From NCBI GenBank assembly GCA_002049985.1, contig MVCY01000011.1:1-13864 (forward strand): a DNA stretch of 13,864 bases, written 5' to 3'. Position 1 is the stretch's first letter, and each line of letters starts with the position of its first letter. A program made the translations under genes and the position numbers. Of the stretch, positions 6,702 through 13,855 are shown one piece after another. The stretch comes from Candidatus Latescibacteria bacterium 4484_181 (lineage in GTDB: Bacteria; Latescibacterota; MVCY01). The notes below the pieces were generated by a model. It was not told the origin of the DNA. It worked only from the letters and a program-made list of their open reading frames with translations, and made no database searches.

Positions 6702-9020
6702 TCAACACAGTATCAAGTCCCTCAAAATTCCTGCCCGGTCGGCATAATCCAAGAATGGGAGCCAGAAACGATACTCTTCAGTGGGGGGATGGCCTGGGCC
6801 TCGAACAGCATCCCGTGCCACCAAAGCAAGCTTCAGATTCTTGTAAGCTATCTCCAGATATTTCTTATTGCCTGTCCTTTCAGCCAGGTAGGCCAAAGGC
6901 TCGATGATGAAATCGGACTCCCCGGGGGCAAGATAATTGCGCCGCAGGCTGCTGAGCTTTACCGCAAAGTCTTCTGGTGTAAAAACAGTCTTTCGGGCAT
7001 ACTCAGCCGACTCGACCAGCAACTTCCAGGCGCGTTTGCTGCCGGTGACCCGGTGGTAACGCATTAACCCTTGCATAATCACACCGTGTCCCAGCGCTCC
7101 CTCTGCCATATCCACCCTTTCTGGACCAAAAGTATTCCAGATAAGAGCCCCCTCTTCTTTGGTCCATTTCTCCAGCCAGTCCAGAATCCTCTCACAGGCC
7201 TGAATATAACTCTCATTGGGAAAGTTAGCCTGCATAGTAGAGAGTGCCATCAACGGGTATCCAGAAACACGGGCGATGGTCTTTTGGCGGTGGTAGCCTG
7301 CTTCGATTGCCCGGACGAAGTGCTCGGCTCTGGCTAATGCTGTCTCAAGCGCCCGCCGGTAGCCGGTGAGGAAGTAGAAGAACAGCGGCCCCTCCAGCCA
7401 CTCATGGCAGAGCTGGACAGGAAATGCCCAGCCCTGCTCGATGAAGGGCACGTGCCATCCGTGGTCAGCGTAGTGATAGCGCTGTGAGCCAATCTCTACG
7501 GGGTTTTCTGAATCGTGACAGGTGTCCACATCTATCTGGTGCATAACCACCTGCTCGATCCAGGGGAAGATGACCGGATACCCAGTGCGCACGAATTGTA
7601 GTATCAAGGCATAGCCAAAATCCATCTCGTTGTTTTTCCACTGCCCGCCGCGACTGGGAACCCAGTGATCACCGAAATCCATAAGCGTTGTGCCTTTGTG
7701 ATAGGTTTTGTCCGGATTCCAGACCCACTGCTCGAAGAGCCGACGAAAGATGTACTCATACCAGGCGTATTTCTTCGGCTGATACCGAAACAGGGGCCCG
7801 AAGGCGCCGGAGGCCGCCATCCAGTTCCGAGTAGCTACAGTAGCTACCATCGGTTCCTGGAAGGCGAGAGCCTGCCGCTTTAACTCCAACTCCTCCGGCT
7901 TCTCAAGGTGAAACAGAATGAGCATTTCGTGGGTCTTGGCTACTCCTCGGTAAAGCTCAAGCGGCGGCTCCCAGGAAGGATACAAGTACAGCGTGATGCC
8001 TTGCGAATCCAAGTGAAACTCCTTGGGAGCATTGTGCCAGGGATAGCGGAGCATAAGCGTAACCCCTCTGTCTCCGTCGGCCAGCGTAGCCGAGCCGAGC
8101 ATAGGGGAGTGCCACTGGGGACCGGGATATTTGGACTCACTTCTGCCATCTTCTCCCGGTCTTACCAGATAATAACCTGCAGCCTGCCGAACTGAGGGAG
8201 TTGGACCCTCCTCTGTAGGAATACAAAGAGAAAGCTCATCCTTCATCCGATGTACCCGGAAAGGCTTGTAGTGATCGGCTGTGCCCAGGGCATATCCGGT
8301 TGCATTGTTAGAAACAACCAGAGGCAAATGGAAGGAGAGCTCGGAAATCTCCACCTTCTCTGTTGGTTCTCTGTTTACAAGGGTGTGGTATATCCGCAGA
8401 AAGGGCTGGCCAGCGTAGGCATAGATTCGGACTATATAATTGAGAAATTTTGACCCTCCTTCTGTCACATATTGCCCTTCGCACTTCAGTACCACCCGAA
8501 GCGGTCCGCAGTCTTCCAGCACAACCGTTGAGTCAGGGTCGTAAGCGGTGTAGAGCCTGCCTCCGGACCGAAGTGTGAGCAGAGGCAATCCCTGCCTCAA
8601 TGCAAGAGTCCCATCACAATTGAGTTTCTGGAAGGGATGTGGTCCTCCTGCCTTCACCTCAAAAGTCAAGGGTCCTGAATTGACGCACATTGAATCCTCT
8701 GTTTCTTTGACCGACAAAGGAGAAGGCAGCAGTCCCTGCCGTCTCACTCCTTCTCCAAAGTGAAGGTTTAGTATCTTCTCCTCGGTGGGTTCTACACTTA
8801 TTTGGAAATCGAATAGCGCCCATTTGACGCTTTTGTCCGGCCAGGAAGCAGTTTTGACCACTTGGAGGGGAATTTCTTGTCCCGACTTTAGTTCCAATCT
8901 AAGTCCTTCAGTATCTCTTAACTGCCCTTGTGGAAACGGTATACCGCAGGTCACAGGGTAGTTGCTACGGGGAACTCCCGATGGCTCTCGAATGCGTATT
9001 TCAACAACCTTGTCCTTCAT
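6702..9020 (-). CDS. PcRGLX/YetA-like protein (rhamnogalacturonan exo-lyase family, PL26-related)
   Basis: This is a 772-residue protein. The ATG at 9020 is preferred: AAGGG lies 7 bases upstream and the family N-terminus begins here; a GTG at 9116 adds 32 unlike residues without a ribosome-binding site. About 1-95 are the PcRGLX N-terminal barrel: IREPSGVPRSNYPVTCGIPF, DKSVKWALFDFQ. About 100-385 form a beta-rich central domain (GPLTFEV, ILVRIYAYAG-like FLNYIVRIYAYAG, WHSPMLG). About 390-770 are an all-helical toroid with NNEMDFGYALILQF (463 on), HQIDVDTCHD (494-503), RYHYADHGWHV (514-524) and HEWLEGPLFFYFLTG (539 on). Characterised relatives release unsaturated disaccharides from rhamnogalacturonan I ends; bacterial YetA sits in such a pathway. 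No signal peptide is present, so it would act on imported oligosaccharides in the cytoplasm. The substrate is inferred from family only. Confidence 0.85.
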   Translation of the reverse strand: MKDKVVEIRIREPSGVPRSNYPVTCGIPFPQGQLRDTEGLRLELKSGQEIPLQVVKTASWPDKSVKWALFDFQISVEPTEEKILNLHFGEGVRRQGLLPSPLSVKETEDSMCVNSGPLTFEVKAGGPHPFQKLNCDGTLALRQGLPLLTLRSGGRLYTAYDPDSTVVLEDCGPLRVVLKCEGQYVTEGGSKFLNYIVRIYAYAGQPFLRIYHTLVNREPTEKVEISELSFHLPLVVSNNATGYALGTADHYKPFRVHRMKDELSLCIPTEEGPTPSVRQAAGYYLVRPGEDGRSESKYPGPQWHSPMLGSATLADGDRGVTLMLRYPWHNAPKEFHLDSQGITLYLYPSWEPPLELYRGVAKTHEMLILFHLEKPEELELKRQALAFQEPMVATVATRNWMAASGAFGPLFRYQPKKYAWYEYIFRRLFEQWVWNPDKTYHKGTTLMDFGDHWVPSRGGQWKNNEMDFGYALILQFVRTGYPVIFPWIEQVVMHQIDVDTCHDSENPVEIGSQRYHYADHGWHVPFIEQGWAFPVQLCHEWLEGPLFFYFLTGYRRALETALARAEHFVRAIEAGYHRQKTIARVSGYPLMALSTMQANFPNESYIQACERILDWLEKWTKEEGALIWNTFGPERVDMAEGALGHGVIMQGLMRYHRVTGSKRAWKLLVESAEYARKTVFTPEDFAVKLSSLRRNYLAPGESDFIIEPLAYLAERTGNKKYLEIAYKNLKLALVARDAVRGPGHPPTEEYRFWLPFLDYADRAGILRDLILC

Positions 9021-9133
9021 ACTCCTACCCTTCCCAGGTTTTATCGGGTTCAAAGGTTTGATACAACTGTGCCCTCTGCTCAGTGAATCCTCACATCGGC
9101 CTAAGTTCTGTTTCACAGTCGGGCATGACGTAC

Positions 9134-9153
9134 CGATCGCTATGTAGCGATTG
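9134..9153. repeat. Small hairpin upstream of the PcRGLX-like gene
   Basis: ATCGCT (9136-9141) and AGCGAT (9146-9151) form a 6-bp stem with a 4-base loop, extended by one G:T and one C:G pair to about 8 bp. It lies some 115 bp before the PcRGLX-like start, in its probable leader. There is no T-run on either side, so it is not an obvious terminator. Its role is unknown. Confidence 0.35.
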
Positions 9154-9189
9154 CCCCCGCCGTGTCCTCTTTCCGAGCCAGAAGCCAGG

Positions 9190-9571
9190 TCAGCGAAAGA
9201 TGAGAACCGCTGAGTCTTTCTTCAATGTTGGGCGGCCCCGGATGATCAAAGGTAGCTCCGGAAGATACGCCTCGGGTTCTACCTGACGGTTTGTGAAAAC
9301 CGCCCAGCCATCTGGCGGGGCTTCGTCAAAATCGGCACACTGAAAGCGGATTTTCCATGCTGGAGTTCAATACATCTTGCCGCTGTACTGCAGATTTTCA
9401 CCTGAAGAAGCTGATAACCTGTTTCCTCCTCGGTAACAACATCTACAGCTTTTTGCCCCAACTGAGCCATAGATTTCTTGCTCCTCGGCAAATCTCCCGT
9501 TTGTCAATAACATCGGAAACAACAGCCTCAGCTTGCTCCGGTGATATGCTCTTTATTCTATTCTCTTATGA
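9190..9571 (-). pseudogene. Frameshifted protein remnant of unknown family
   Basis: Protein-like text continues along the minus strand through three frames. The first reads ISPEQAEAVVSDVIDKREIC (about 9551 down to 9492). The second is SKKSMAQLGQKAVDVVTEEE, then GYQLLQVKICSTAARCIE and LQHGKSAF (about 9480-9345). The third is QCADFDEAPPDGWAVFTNR, then VEPEAYLPELPLIIRGRP and TLKKDSAVLIFR, ending at TGA 9190-9192. The switch from HGKSAF to FQCADF is a one-base frame change near 9345. No ATG with a ribosome-binding site opens the first part. I do not recognise the family. It follows the glycosyltransferase end (9592) and precedes the PcRGLX-like gene, so it may be the 3' end of a lost catabolic gene. 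Read as a single intact gene it is impossible; as three chance frames it is unlikely but not excluded. Confidence 0.45.
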
Positions 9572-9591
9572 AACGTCAACATGATCCTCAA

Positions 9592-10779
9592 CTATTGCGT
9601 CGTTTCATACCATTGCTCGCTTTGTTCACCTTCTATCTTTCGAACAAACTCTATAATTTTCTTTGCTCTATTTTCCCAACTAAATCTCTTCGCCTGTTCT
9701 AAGCATTCCTTTGAGAATTTTAAATATCGGAGAAAATTGGAATATATAAGATCGATTGCAGCCGCCCATTCTTCAGCCCTGTTCTCAACCAGATAACCGT
9801 GTCTGTTGTGAGTAATAATCTCTTTTATTCCATCTAATTTGGTAGCCAAAACAGGTATCCCTGCTGACAAATATTCTAAGATCTTTAACGGAGAGCTGAT
9901 CTTATTTAAAAAAGTGGGGGCCAAGATAGCACAGCCCACATCAATCTCCCTTTTCAATGCCGCTATTTCGGCAGAATTCTGCCAGGGTAATATCTTAACT
10001 CTGCCAAACAGATTGAATCTATCAACGATTCCTCTGAGAGTTCTTATCTCCTTTTCATCCCTTCCGCCAGCCAGAAGGAGCCTAATTCGCTTGCTCTGGA
10101 CCATGCTAAGCGCTTCAATAAGAATATCAAGGGGATATTTTTCAATATCGAAGGACCCCAGATAGCCCAATACATAGGTGAATCGCTCTCTTGGCAAAAG
10201 AGATCCCACTGGTTTTGTTCCAGTTAAGGCACAAATGAAGCGCTGTTTAGGATAGTATTCTTGATAAATCTGTTTCTGCGGTTCCGAGACACAAATAACC
10301 CCATCCAGTTTGGGCAAATACGTCTTTTCTATCTTTGAATAACGCTTTCTCCTCCTGGGGCCGCTAACATCGCCTCGAATTGTCAGATCGGTAAAGAAAT
10401 CGTGGGCCTCAAATAAGACGAGGATTTTCTTGAGCTTCTTCAAACACAATGCAAACGGCAGGAAACTGAGTGCCCGCACAATAAGAATGTCGAACTCGCG
10501 TTTAAACAGCAGATTAAAGAAAACCTTAATTTGCAAAATTAGATGTGAACCGAACAATCTAGGCGCCAAAACCAGACACACCCTCAACGGAGCTTCAATC
10601 CCGAATTTTTGTCTCAGGATTGTTTCGATCGGGAGGTTAGAATTTTTCCCGGATATTAGCTGAATTGGATAGCCTACTCGATAGAATCCCAGGGCATTAA
10701 AGGTAATAAAAGTCGTAGATGGAGCATTCCCTGGCCAGTATCCTTGATGAAAATAGACAATCTTACTTTTCTTTGTCAC
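9592..10779 (-). CDS. Glycosyltransferase, GT4-like (GT-B fold)
   Basis: This is a 395-residue protein. The GTG at 10779 is chosen because AGGAG lies 7 bases upstream; another GTG at 10800 lacks a site. The gene overlaps the 3' end of the preceding glycosyltransferase by 17 bp, so the pair is translationally linked. The N-terminal Rossmann domain starts SKIVYFHQGYWPGNAPSTTF; the linker contains LDGVICVSEPQKQIYQEYY. The C-terminal nucleotide-sugar domain has YVLGYLGSFDIEKYPLDILI, RLLLAGG, and SSPLKILEYLSAGIPVLAT (Glu302 in the conserved position), followed by GIKEIITHNRHGYLV. These are the usual marks of retaining family-4 transferases using nucleotide sugars. No membrane span is evident, so the enzyme is cytoplasmic or peripheral. 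It probably helps build a surface polysaccharide or lipopolysaccharide side chain. The sugar donor is unknown. Confidence 0.88.
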   Translation of the reverse strand: MTKKSKIVYFHQGYWPGNAPSTTFITFNALGFYRVGYPIQLISGKNSNLPIETILRQKFGIEAPLRVCLVLAPRLFGSHLILQIKVFFNLLFKREFDILIVRALSFLPFALCLKKLKKILVLFEAHDFFTDLTIRGDVSGPRRRKRYSKIEKTYLPKLDGVICVSEPQKQIYQEYYPKQRFICALTGTKPVGSLLPRERFTYVLGYLGSFDIEKYPLDILIEALSMVQSKRIRLLLAGGRDEKEIRTLRGIVDRFNLFGRVKILPWQNSAEIAALKREIDVGCAILAPTFLNKISSPLKILEYLSAGIPVLATKLDGIKEIITHNRHGYLVENRAEEWAAAIDLIYSNFLRYLKFSKECLEQAKRFSWENRAKKIIEFVRKIEGEQSEQWYETTQ

Positions 10780-11950
10780 CAAACAGCTCCTGGTAAGCAC
10801 CTACTAAAACGGTTTCCATTCTTTCCCAATTGAACTCATTCTCGAACGCAGCTCGGCTATTCTCAGACAGAGTCTCATATAGATCCCGATTTTTCTCTAA
10901 TTCCACAATTTTGTTGGCGATGGCCTTCGCATCGGGCTCTTTGAAGCAGTACCCACATCTGTATCTGCTTAGAATCCAATCGGTGGCGGGATTGCTCAGC
11001 GAGATGACCGGCAATCCGGAGCATAAGTAGTTGAAAAACTTATTGGCGATTCCAAGCCGACCATTTGCCGTCATTCCAAAATAGAGGCCTAAATGGGCTT
11101 GAGATAAATAGTGGGGAAGCTCATGATAATCCACCCAACCGGTGATTACAAATCTATCCTCAATCTTGTAGTCACGCGTCTTCCGGTTAAAATATTCCCA
11201 TTCTCTACGGGGAAGGGATCCGATTATGAGACATCTAATATCCGGGTCGGCGATATTTCTCATTATCTCCACGATTAACTCCAAGCCTCTGTCAAAAAGC
11301 ATTTTGCCTTCATGACAGATGAAAAACGGCTTGTTGCGCCTGGTTTTCCCGGGAGAGCTAAAAATTGACTTTGACTGGCAGTTCATAATCTTCACCACTT
11401 TTCTTGCGTTGAGCCCCTCAAAATAGACCCTCAAAAAATCGCTAACAGTGATAATTAAGTCCGATATTCCAATAATCGCTTTTTCCAGCTCTACATATTT
11501 TAGAAACTCCTTTCTCTTCTTGGGCAGCCTATCTATCTTCCTGATCAAGAAAAACTCGTGGAAATCGAACACAACCCTTTTGGAGGGCCGGATTTTCTTC
11601 AGTTCTAAGCAAACTTCCATAGAGATGCCGTCCTCGTGGAACTGGTAGACGTCGGCATCGATTTCAATCAACTTATGGAGGATGCGTCTTTTTGTGACAA
11701 AATCCCTTATACCAAATTGCCGTGGAAGTCTCTTGTCGTAGTGATAAGACTCAAATTGCACCCCGGATTTCTTAAGGGTTCCGTCACTTTCTAAAGGCAT
11801 CTCTCCTTTGCGACCCAGAGTCTTTTTATCTAGGGATGGCGCCAGAATGGTGACATCGAACCCGGCGTTTGCCAGGGAAACGGCCTCTTTATAGAAGACC
11901 CGTCCGTCCATCGGACTGTGCTCAAAGACCAGGTGACATATCCTGTTCAT
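10763..11950 (-). CDS. Glycosyltransferase, GT4-like (GT-B fold), with altered acceptor-domain motif
   Basis: This is a 395-residue protein. ATG 11950 is preferred over TTG 12001: it gives the typical start MNRICHLVFEHSPMDGRVFY and has AGGG 7-8 bases upstream. The N-terminal domain includes EAVSLANAGFDVTILAP and VVFDFHEFF (about 126-134); LIITVSDFLRVYF follows. The C-terminal domain has FICHEGKMLFDRGLELIVEI, CLIIGSLP, RFVITGWVDYHELPHYLSQA, and NKFFNYLCSGLPVIS (303-317). In most GT4 enzymes the middle residue of that last motif is Glu (FEYLAAG); here it is Asn307. It heads a two-gene operon with the next transferase and is divergent from a methyltransferase 81 bp away. The likely role is surface-glycan assembly. 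Confidence 0.87.
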   Translation of the reverse strand: MNRICHLVFEHSPMDGRVFYKEAVSLANAGFDVTILAPSLDKKTLGRKGEMPLESDGTLKKSGVQFESYHYDKRLPRQFGIRDFVTKRRILHKLIEIDADVYQFHEDGISMEVCLELKKIRPSKRVVFDFHEFFLIRKIDRLPKKRKEFLKYVELEKAIIGISDLIITVSDFLRVYFEGLNARKVVKIMNCQSKSIFSSPGKTRRNKPFFICHEGKMLFDRGLELIVEIMRNIADPDIRCLIIGSLPRREWEYFNRKTRDYKIEDRFVITGWVDYHELPHYLSQAHLGLYFGMTANGRLGIANKFFNYLCSGLPVISLSNPATDWILSRYRCGYCFKEPDAKAIANKIVELEKNRDLYETLSENSRAAFENEFNWERMETVLVGAYQELFGDKEK

Positions 11951-12014
11951 AGATTTACCCTGCACGCGTCCAGCCCAATGAAGGATTTTTTTCTCTTGCA
12001 ATTGCTTTTGAAGA

Positions 12015-12022
12015 AGTATATT
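12015..12022. promoter_or_regulatory. Divergent overlapping -10 boxes between the methyltransferase and glycosyltransferase genes
   Basis: TATATT (12017-12022) on the plus strand and TATACT (minus strand, plus positions 12015-12020) are both good -10 hexamers in the 80-bp gap between the divergent genes. The -35 matches are poor (TTGCAA about 15 bp upstream on the plus strand). The plus-strand box is only 8 bases before the methyltransferase ATG. Confidence 0.3.
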
Positions 12023-12030
12023 TTGAAAAC

Positions 12031-12675
12031 ATGAAGACCAAAGAAGCAGTGCTGCTCTACGAGAAAGAACGTTATCGTAAGCCAGATCAAAGGCTTGTCG
12101 ATAAGGCCGAAAAAAGAATAGTGAGAAAGATCTTAGACAGAATAGGCTATCAATGGCACAGCCTGCTGGACATCCCCTGCGGCTATGGGAGATTCACGCC
12201 ACTTTTTCTTGAAAGGGGACTACACCTGGCCTGCTCTGACCTGTCTGGGGCTATGGTCACAAGGTGTAGGGAAAAGGTGGTCATTGAAGCTGGATGCACA
12301 GAAGGTAAATTTATCGTCTCTGACATTCAACATCTTCCTTTTGAGGACAACGCCTTTGACTGTGTCTTCACCTTCAGGCTATTTCAGCATATCCCCACCA
12401 GACAGAAGAGACAGAGCATCCTCTCTGAGATCTCGAGGGTAACCCAGAGGTGGGCCATAATTTCCTTCTACCGAAAGAACATCTTTCACATATTGGAAAG
12501 AAAGCTCATACGGCGAAAGACAGCCATAAAGATGATAACAAAAGAGGAGTTTTCTGAGGAAGCAGCGGCCTGCAATCTGAATCTAAAAGGACTATATTGT
12601 GTTTCCCCTCTTTTTCATGCTCAGGTGATAGCCCTTTTAGAGAAATCTCCGCACCCTTCTTCGCAGTCTTCTTAA
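12031..12675 (+). CDS. Class I SAM-dependent methyltransferase
   Basis: This is a 214-residue protein starting at ATG 12031. The SAM-binding motif I is LLDIPCGYGRF (45-55), the acidic end of strand 2 is ACSDLSGAM (67-75), and motif II/III is IVSDIQHLPFEDNAFDCVFT (95-114), with RLFQHI and IISFYRKNIFHIL after it. This is the Methyltransf_11/25 pattern. The length is normal for a small stand-alone enzyme. No ribosome-binding site precedes the ATG, and a -10-like box lies 8 bases upstream, so the message could be leaderless. Its 3' end overlaps the convergent kinase-like gene by 39 bp, and the Ser/Pro-rich tail (SPHPSSQSS) is coded in that overlap. In this setting methylation of a surface sugar, lipid or LPS component is the best guess; a small-molecule substrate is possible. 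Confidence 0.87.
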   Translation: MKTKEAVLLYEKERYRKPDQRLVDKAEKRIVRKILDRIGYQWHSLLDIPCGYGRFTPLFLERGLHLACSDLSGAMVTRCREKVVIEAGCTEGKFIVSDIQHLPFEDNAFDCVFTFRLFQHIPTRQKRQSILSEISRVTQRWAIISFYRKNIFHILERKLIRRKTAIKMITKEEFSEEAAACNLNLKGLYCVSPLFHAQVIALLEKSPHPSSQSS

Positions 12676-13464
12676 CCGCCTATTCACCTGGTAAAGCGCT
12701 GCCCTGAAACAGAGTAGTCTGTACCAGAGTTCTCTTCCCTTCTGTTTTCTCCAATAGAGCTTGAAGAAAAAGAGTCGATCGAGGGGAACAAGTTCCATTT
12801 TGGCAATATCTTCTATCCTCTGCAAGGCGGAGATCCGGGGCTTCACTCGACCTCTGGTCAAATCTACAAGGTAGAGTTGGCCGCCTTGGATGAGGAAATT
12901 GCCCAGCGTGAGGTCCCGGTGAAAAAGTCCACAATTGTGCATCTGCCTCACATATTCTGCCAAAAGCGCCAAAAGCCTCCTCCTTGTCTTCCCCTGCCCA
13001 GGAGACAGCCGCAGGCACTCTCTCAGACTGTTCGTCTCCCCCAGAGACTCGGTAACAAAATAGGCCCTCTTCACCAGCCCTTCGTTTCGTTGTTCAAAGG
13101 CACCTATGGGACGAGGGGTCAGAAGGCCGTTTTCGAAAAGATGGGTCGCTACCTGCAGGGAACGAAGCGCCTTGGATTTGCTCAGGGGACTAGCCCAGAA
13201 GTGGAGAAAGTTCCGCCAACCAAAGTCTTTTACCACCACTCTGAGCCCGGAGCCAAGAGGCACCTCCGCCACCAGATTGGGAGTGAGTTTGAACACTCTG
13301 CTCGCCCTCTCTGGTAACGGCTCATCAGTTTCCAACAATTCCAATACTTCGGGGAAGTTAGGGTCATAAAGCCCCGCCCACCCTCCGTGTTTCACCACTA
13401 CATACCGTCCCTCTGACCTCAGAACTCTAAATTTTGGAGCTGGTTTATTCAAAGGTCCCTTCAA
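12637..13464 (-). CDS. Lipopolysaccharide kinase-like protein (WaaP/Kdo kinase family, protein-kinase fold)
   Basis: This 275-residue protein is read from TTG 13464; no ATG or GTG lies between it and the upstream stop, and no ribosome-binding site is visible, so the start is uncertain. Kinase-fold residues are present: Lys79 in RVVVKDFGW for ATP, His182-Arg183-Asp184 in LFHRDLTLGNFLI with Asn189, and Asp201 in YLVDLTRGRV replacing the DFG aspartate. TPRPIGAFEQ (116-125) and YFVTESLG (135-142) match the family. WaaP and KdkA kinases phosphorylate heptose or Kdo of the LPS core in the cytoplasm, at the inner membrane. The last 14 residues contain nine arginines, which could bind anionic lipid. 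It is convergent with the methyltransferase (39-bp overlap) and near the glycosyltransferases, so it fits envelope-glycan modification. Confidence 0.85.
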   Translation of the reverse strand: MKGPLNKPAPKFRVLRSEGRYVVVKHGGWAGLYDPNFPEVLELLETDEPLPERASRVFKLTPNLVAEVPLGSGLRVVVKDFGWRNFLHFWASPLSKSKALRSLQVATHLFENGLLTPRPIGAFEQRNEGLVKRAYFVTESLGETNSLRECLRLSPGQGKTRRRLLALLAEYVRQMHNCGLFHRDLTLGNFLIQGGQLYLVDLTRGRVKPRISALQRIEDIAKMELVPLDRLFFFKLYWRKQKGRELWYRLLCFRAALYQVNRRLRRLRRRVRRFL

Positions 13465-13711
13465 AATTGAGGTGCAAATTCCGCTTATGTTCCAAAGCTG
13501 AAATCCTGGTTTAAACTAAGCTGTCGGCGTCTGCAGACGTCTCCCACACCCTTCTTCCCCGGAAAAATGGTGAATCCGTTAATTGGTGGATGGTGGAGCA
13601 AATCCCCTAATGCCTATTGACCAATGACCATTGCCTAATAACTGAACCTTCACAAAAATATTACAATTGGTGACATAAGGGACGGAATTTGCTTATATGA
13701 CTGAGCTATCT

Positions 13712-13738
13712 GTCCCTTTTCTTTACAAGAAAAGGGAC
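13712..13738. repeat. Perfect 12-bp hairpin
   Basis: GTCCCTTTTCTT and AAGAAAAGGGAC pair perfectly across a 3-base loop (TAC). Neither strand has a T-run directly after the stem, so it does not look like a standard intrinsic terminator. A partial related stretch AAGGGACGG lies 30 bp to the left. Such hairpins occur at ends of IS200/IS605 or REP-type elements, but no transposase is in the window. Confidence 0.6.
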
Positions 13739-13748
13739 CAAAAGAAGC

Positions 13749-13855
13749 GCGCTTTCCGTAGGCGTAGGGCAGAGGTAGCGTCCAATCGCTGGGGCTATAA
13801 GTCCTGCAGGCAGCAGATGGCGGCTTTGGTTCTGTTGGCCGCTGACGGAAAGCGC
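13749..13855. repeat. 107-bp element with 11-bp terminal inverted repeats
   Basis: GCGCTTTCCGT (13749-13759) and ACGGAAAGCGC (13845-13855) are perfect inverted repeats enclosing 85 bases. The inside also contains short stems: AGCG-TCCAAT-CGCT and GCGGC/GCCGC, and the palindrome CCTGCAGG. The arms could be the closing stem of a folded RNA or the ends of a small non-autonomous mobile element. The palindrome AAGCGCGCTT overlaps the left arm. No target-site duplication was evident. Confidence 0.45.

Noticed and set aside
9021..9116. N-terminal extension of the PcRGLX-like protein to GTG 9116
   Set aside because: The extra 32 residues do not resemble the family, carry no signal peptide and have no ribosome-binding site before the GTG.
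8962..9286. Plus-strand ORFs upstream of the lyase gene
   Set aside because: They lack ribosome-binding sites and overlap the lyase N-terminus on the other strand; no family features.
12877..13317. Plus-strand ORF of 146 codons
   Set aside because: It is antisense to the kinase-like gene, whose HRD and Lys motifs are clear; the plus-strand product is low-complexity and unrecognised.
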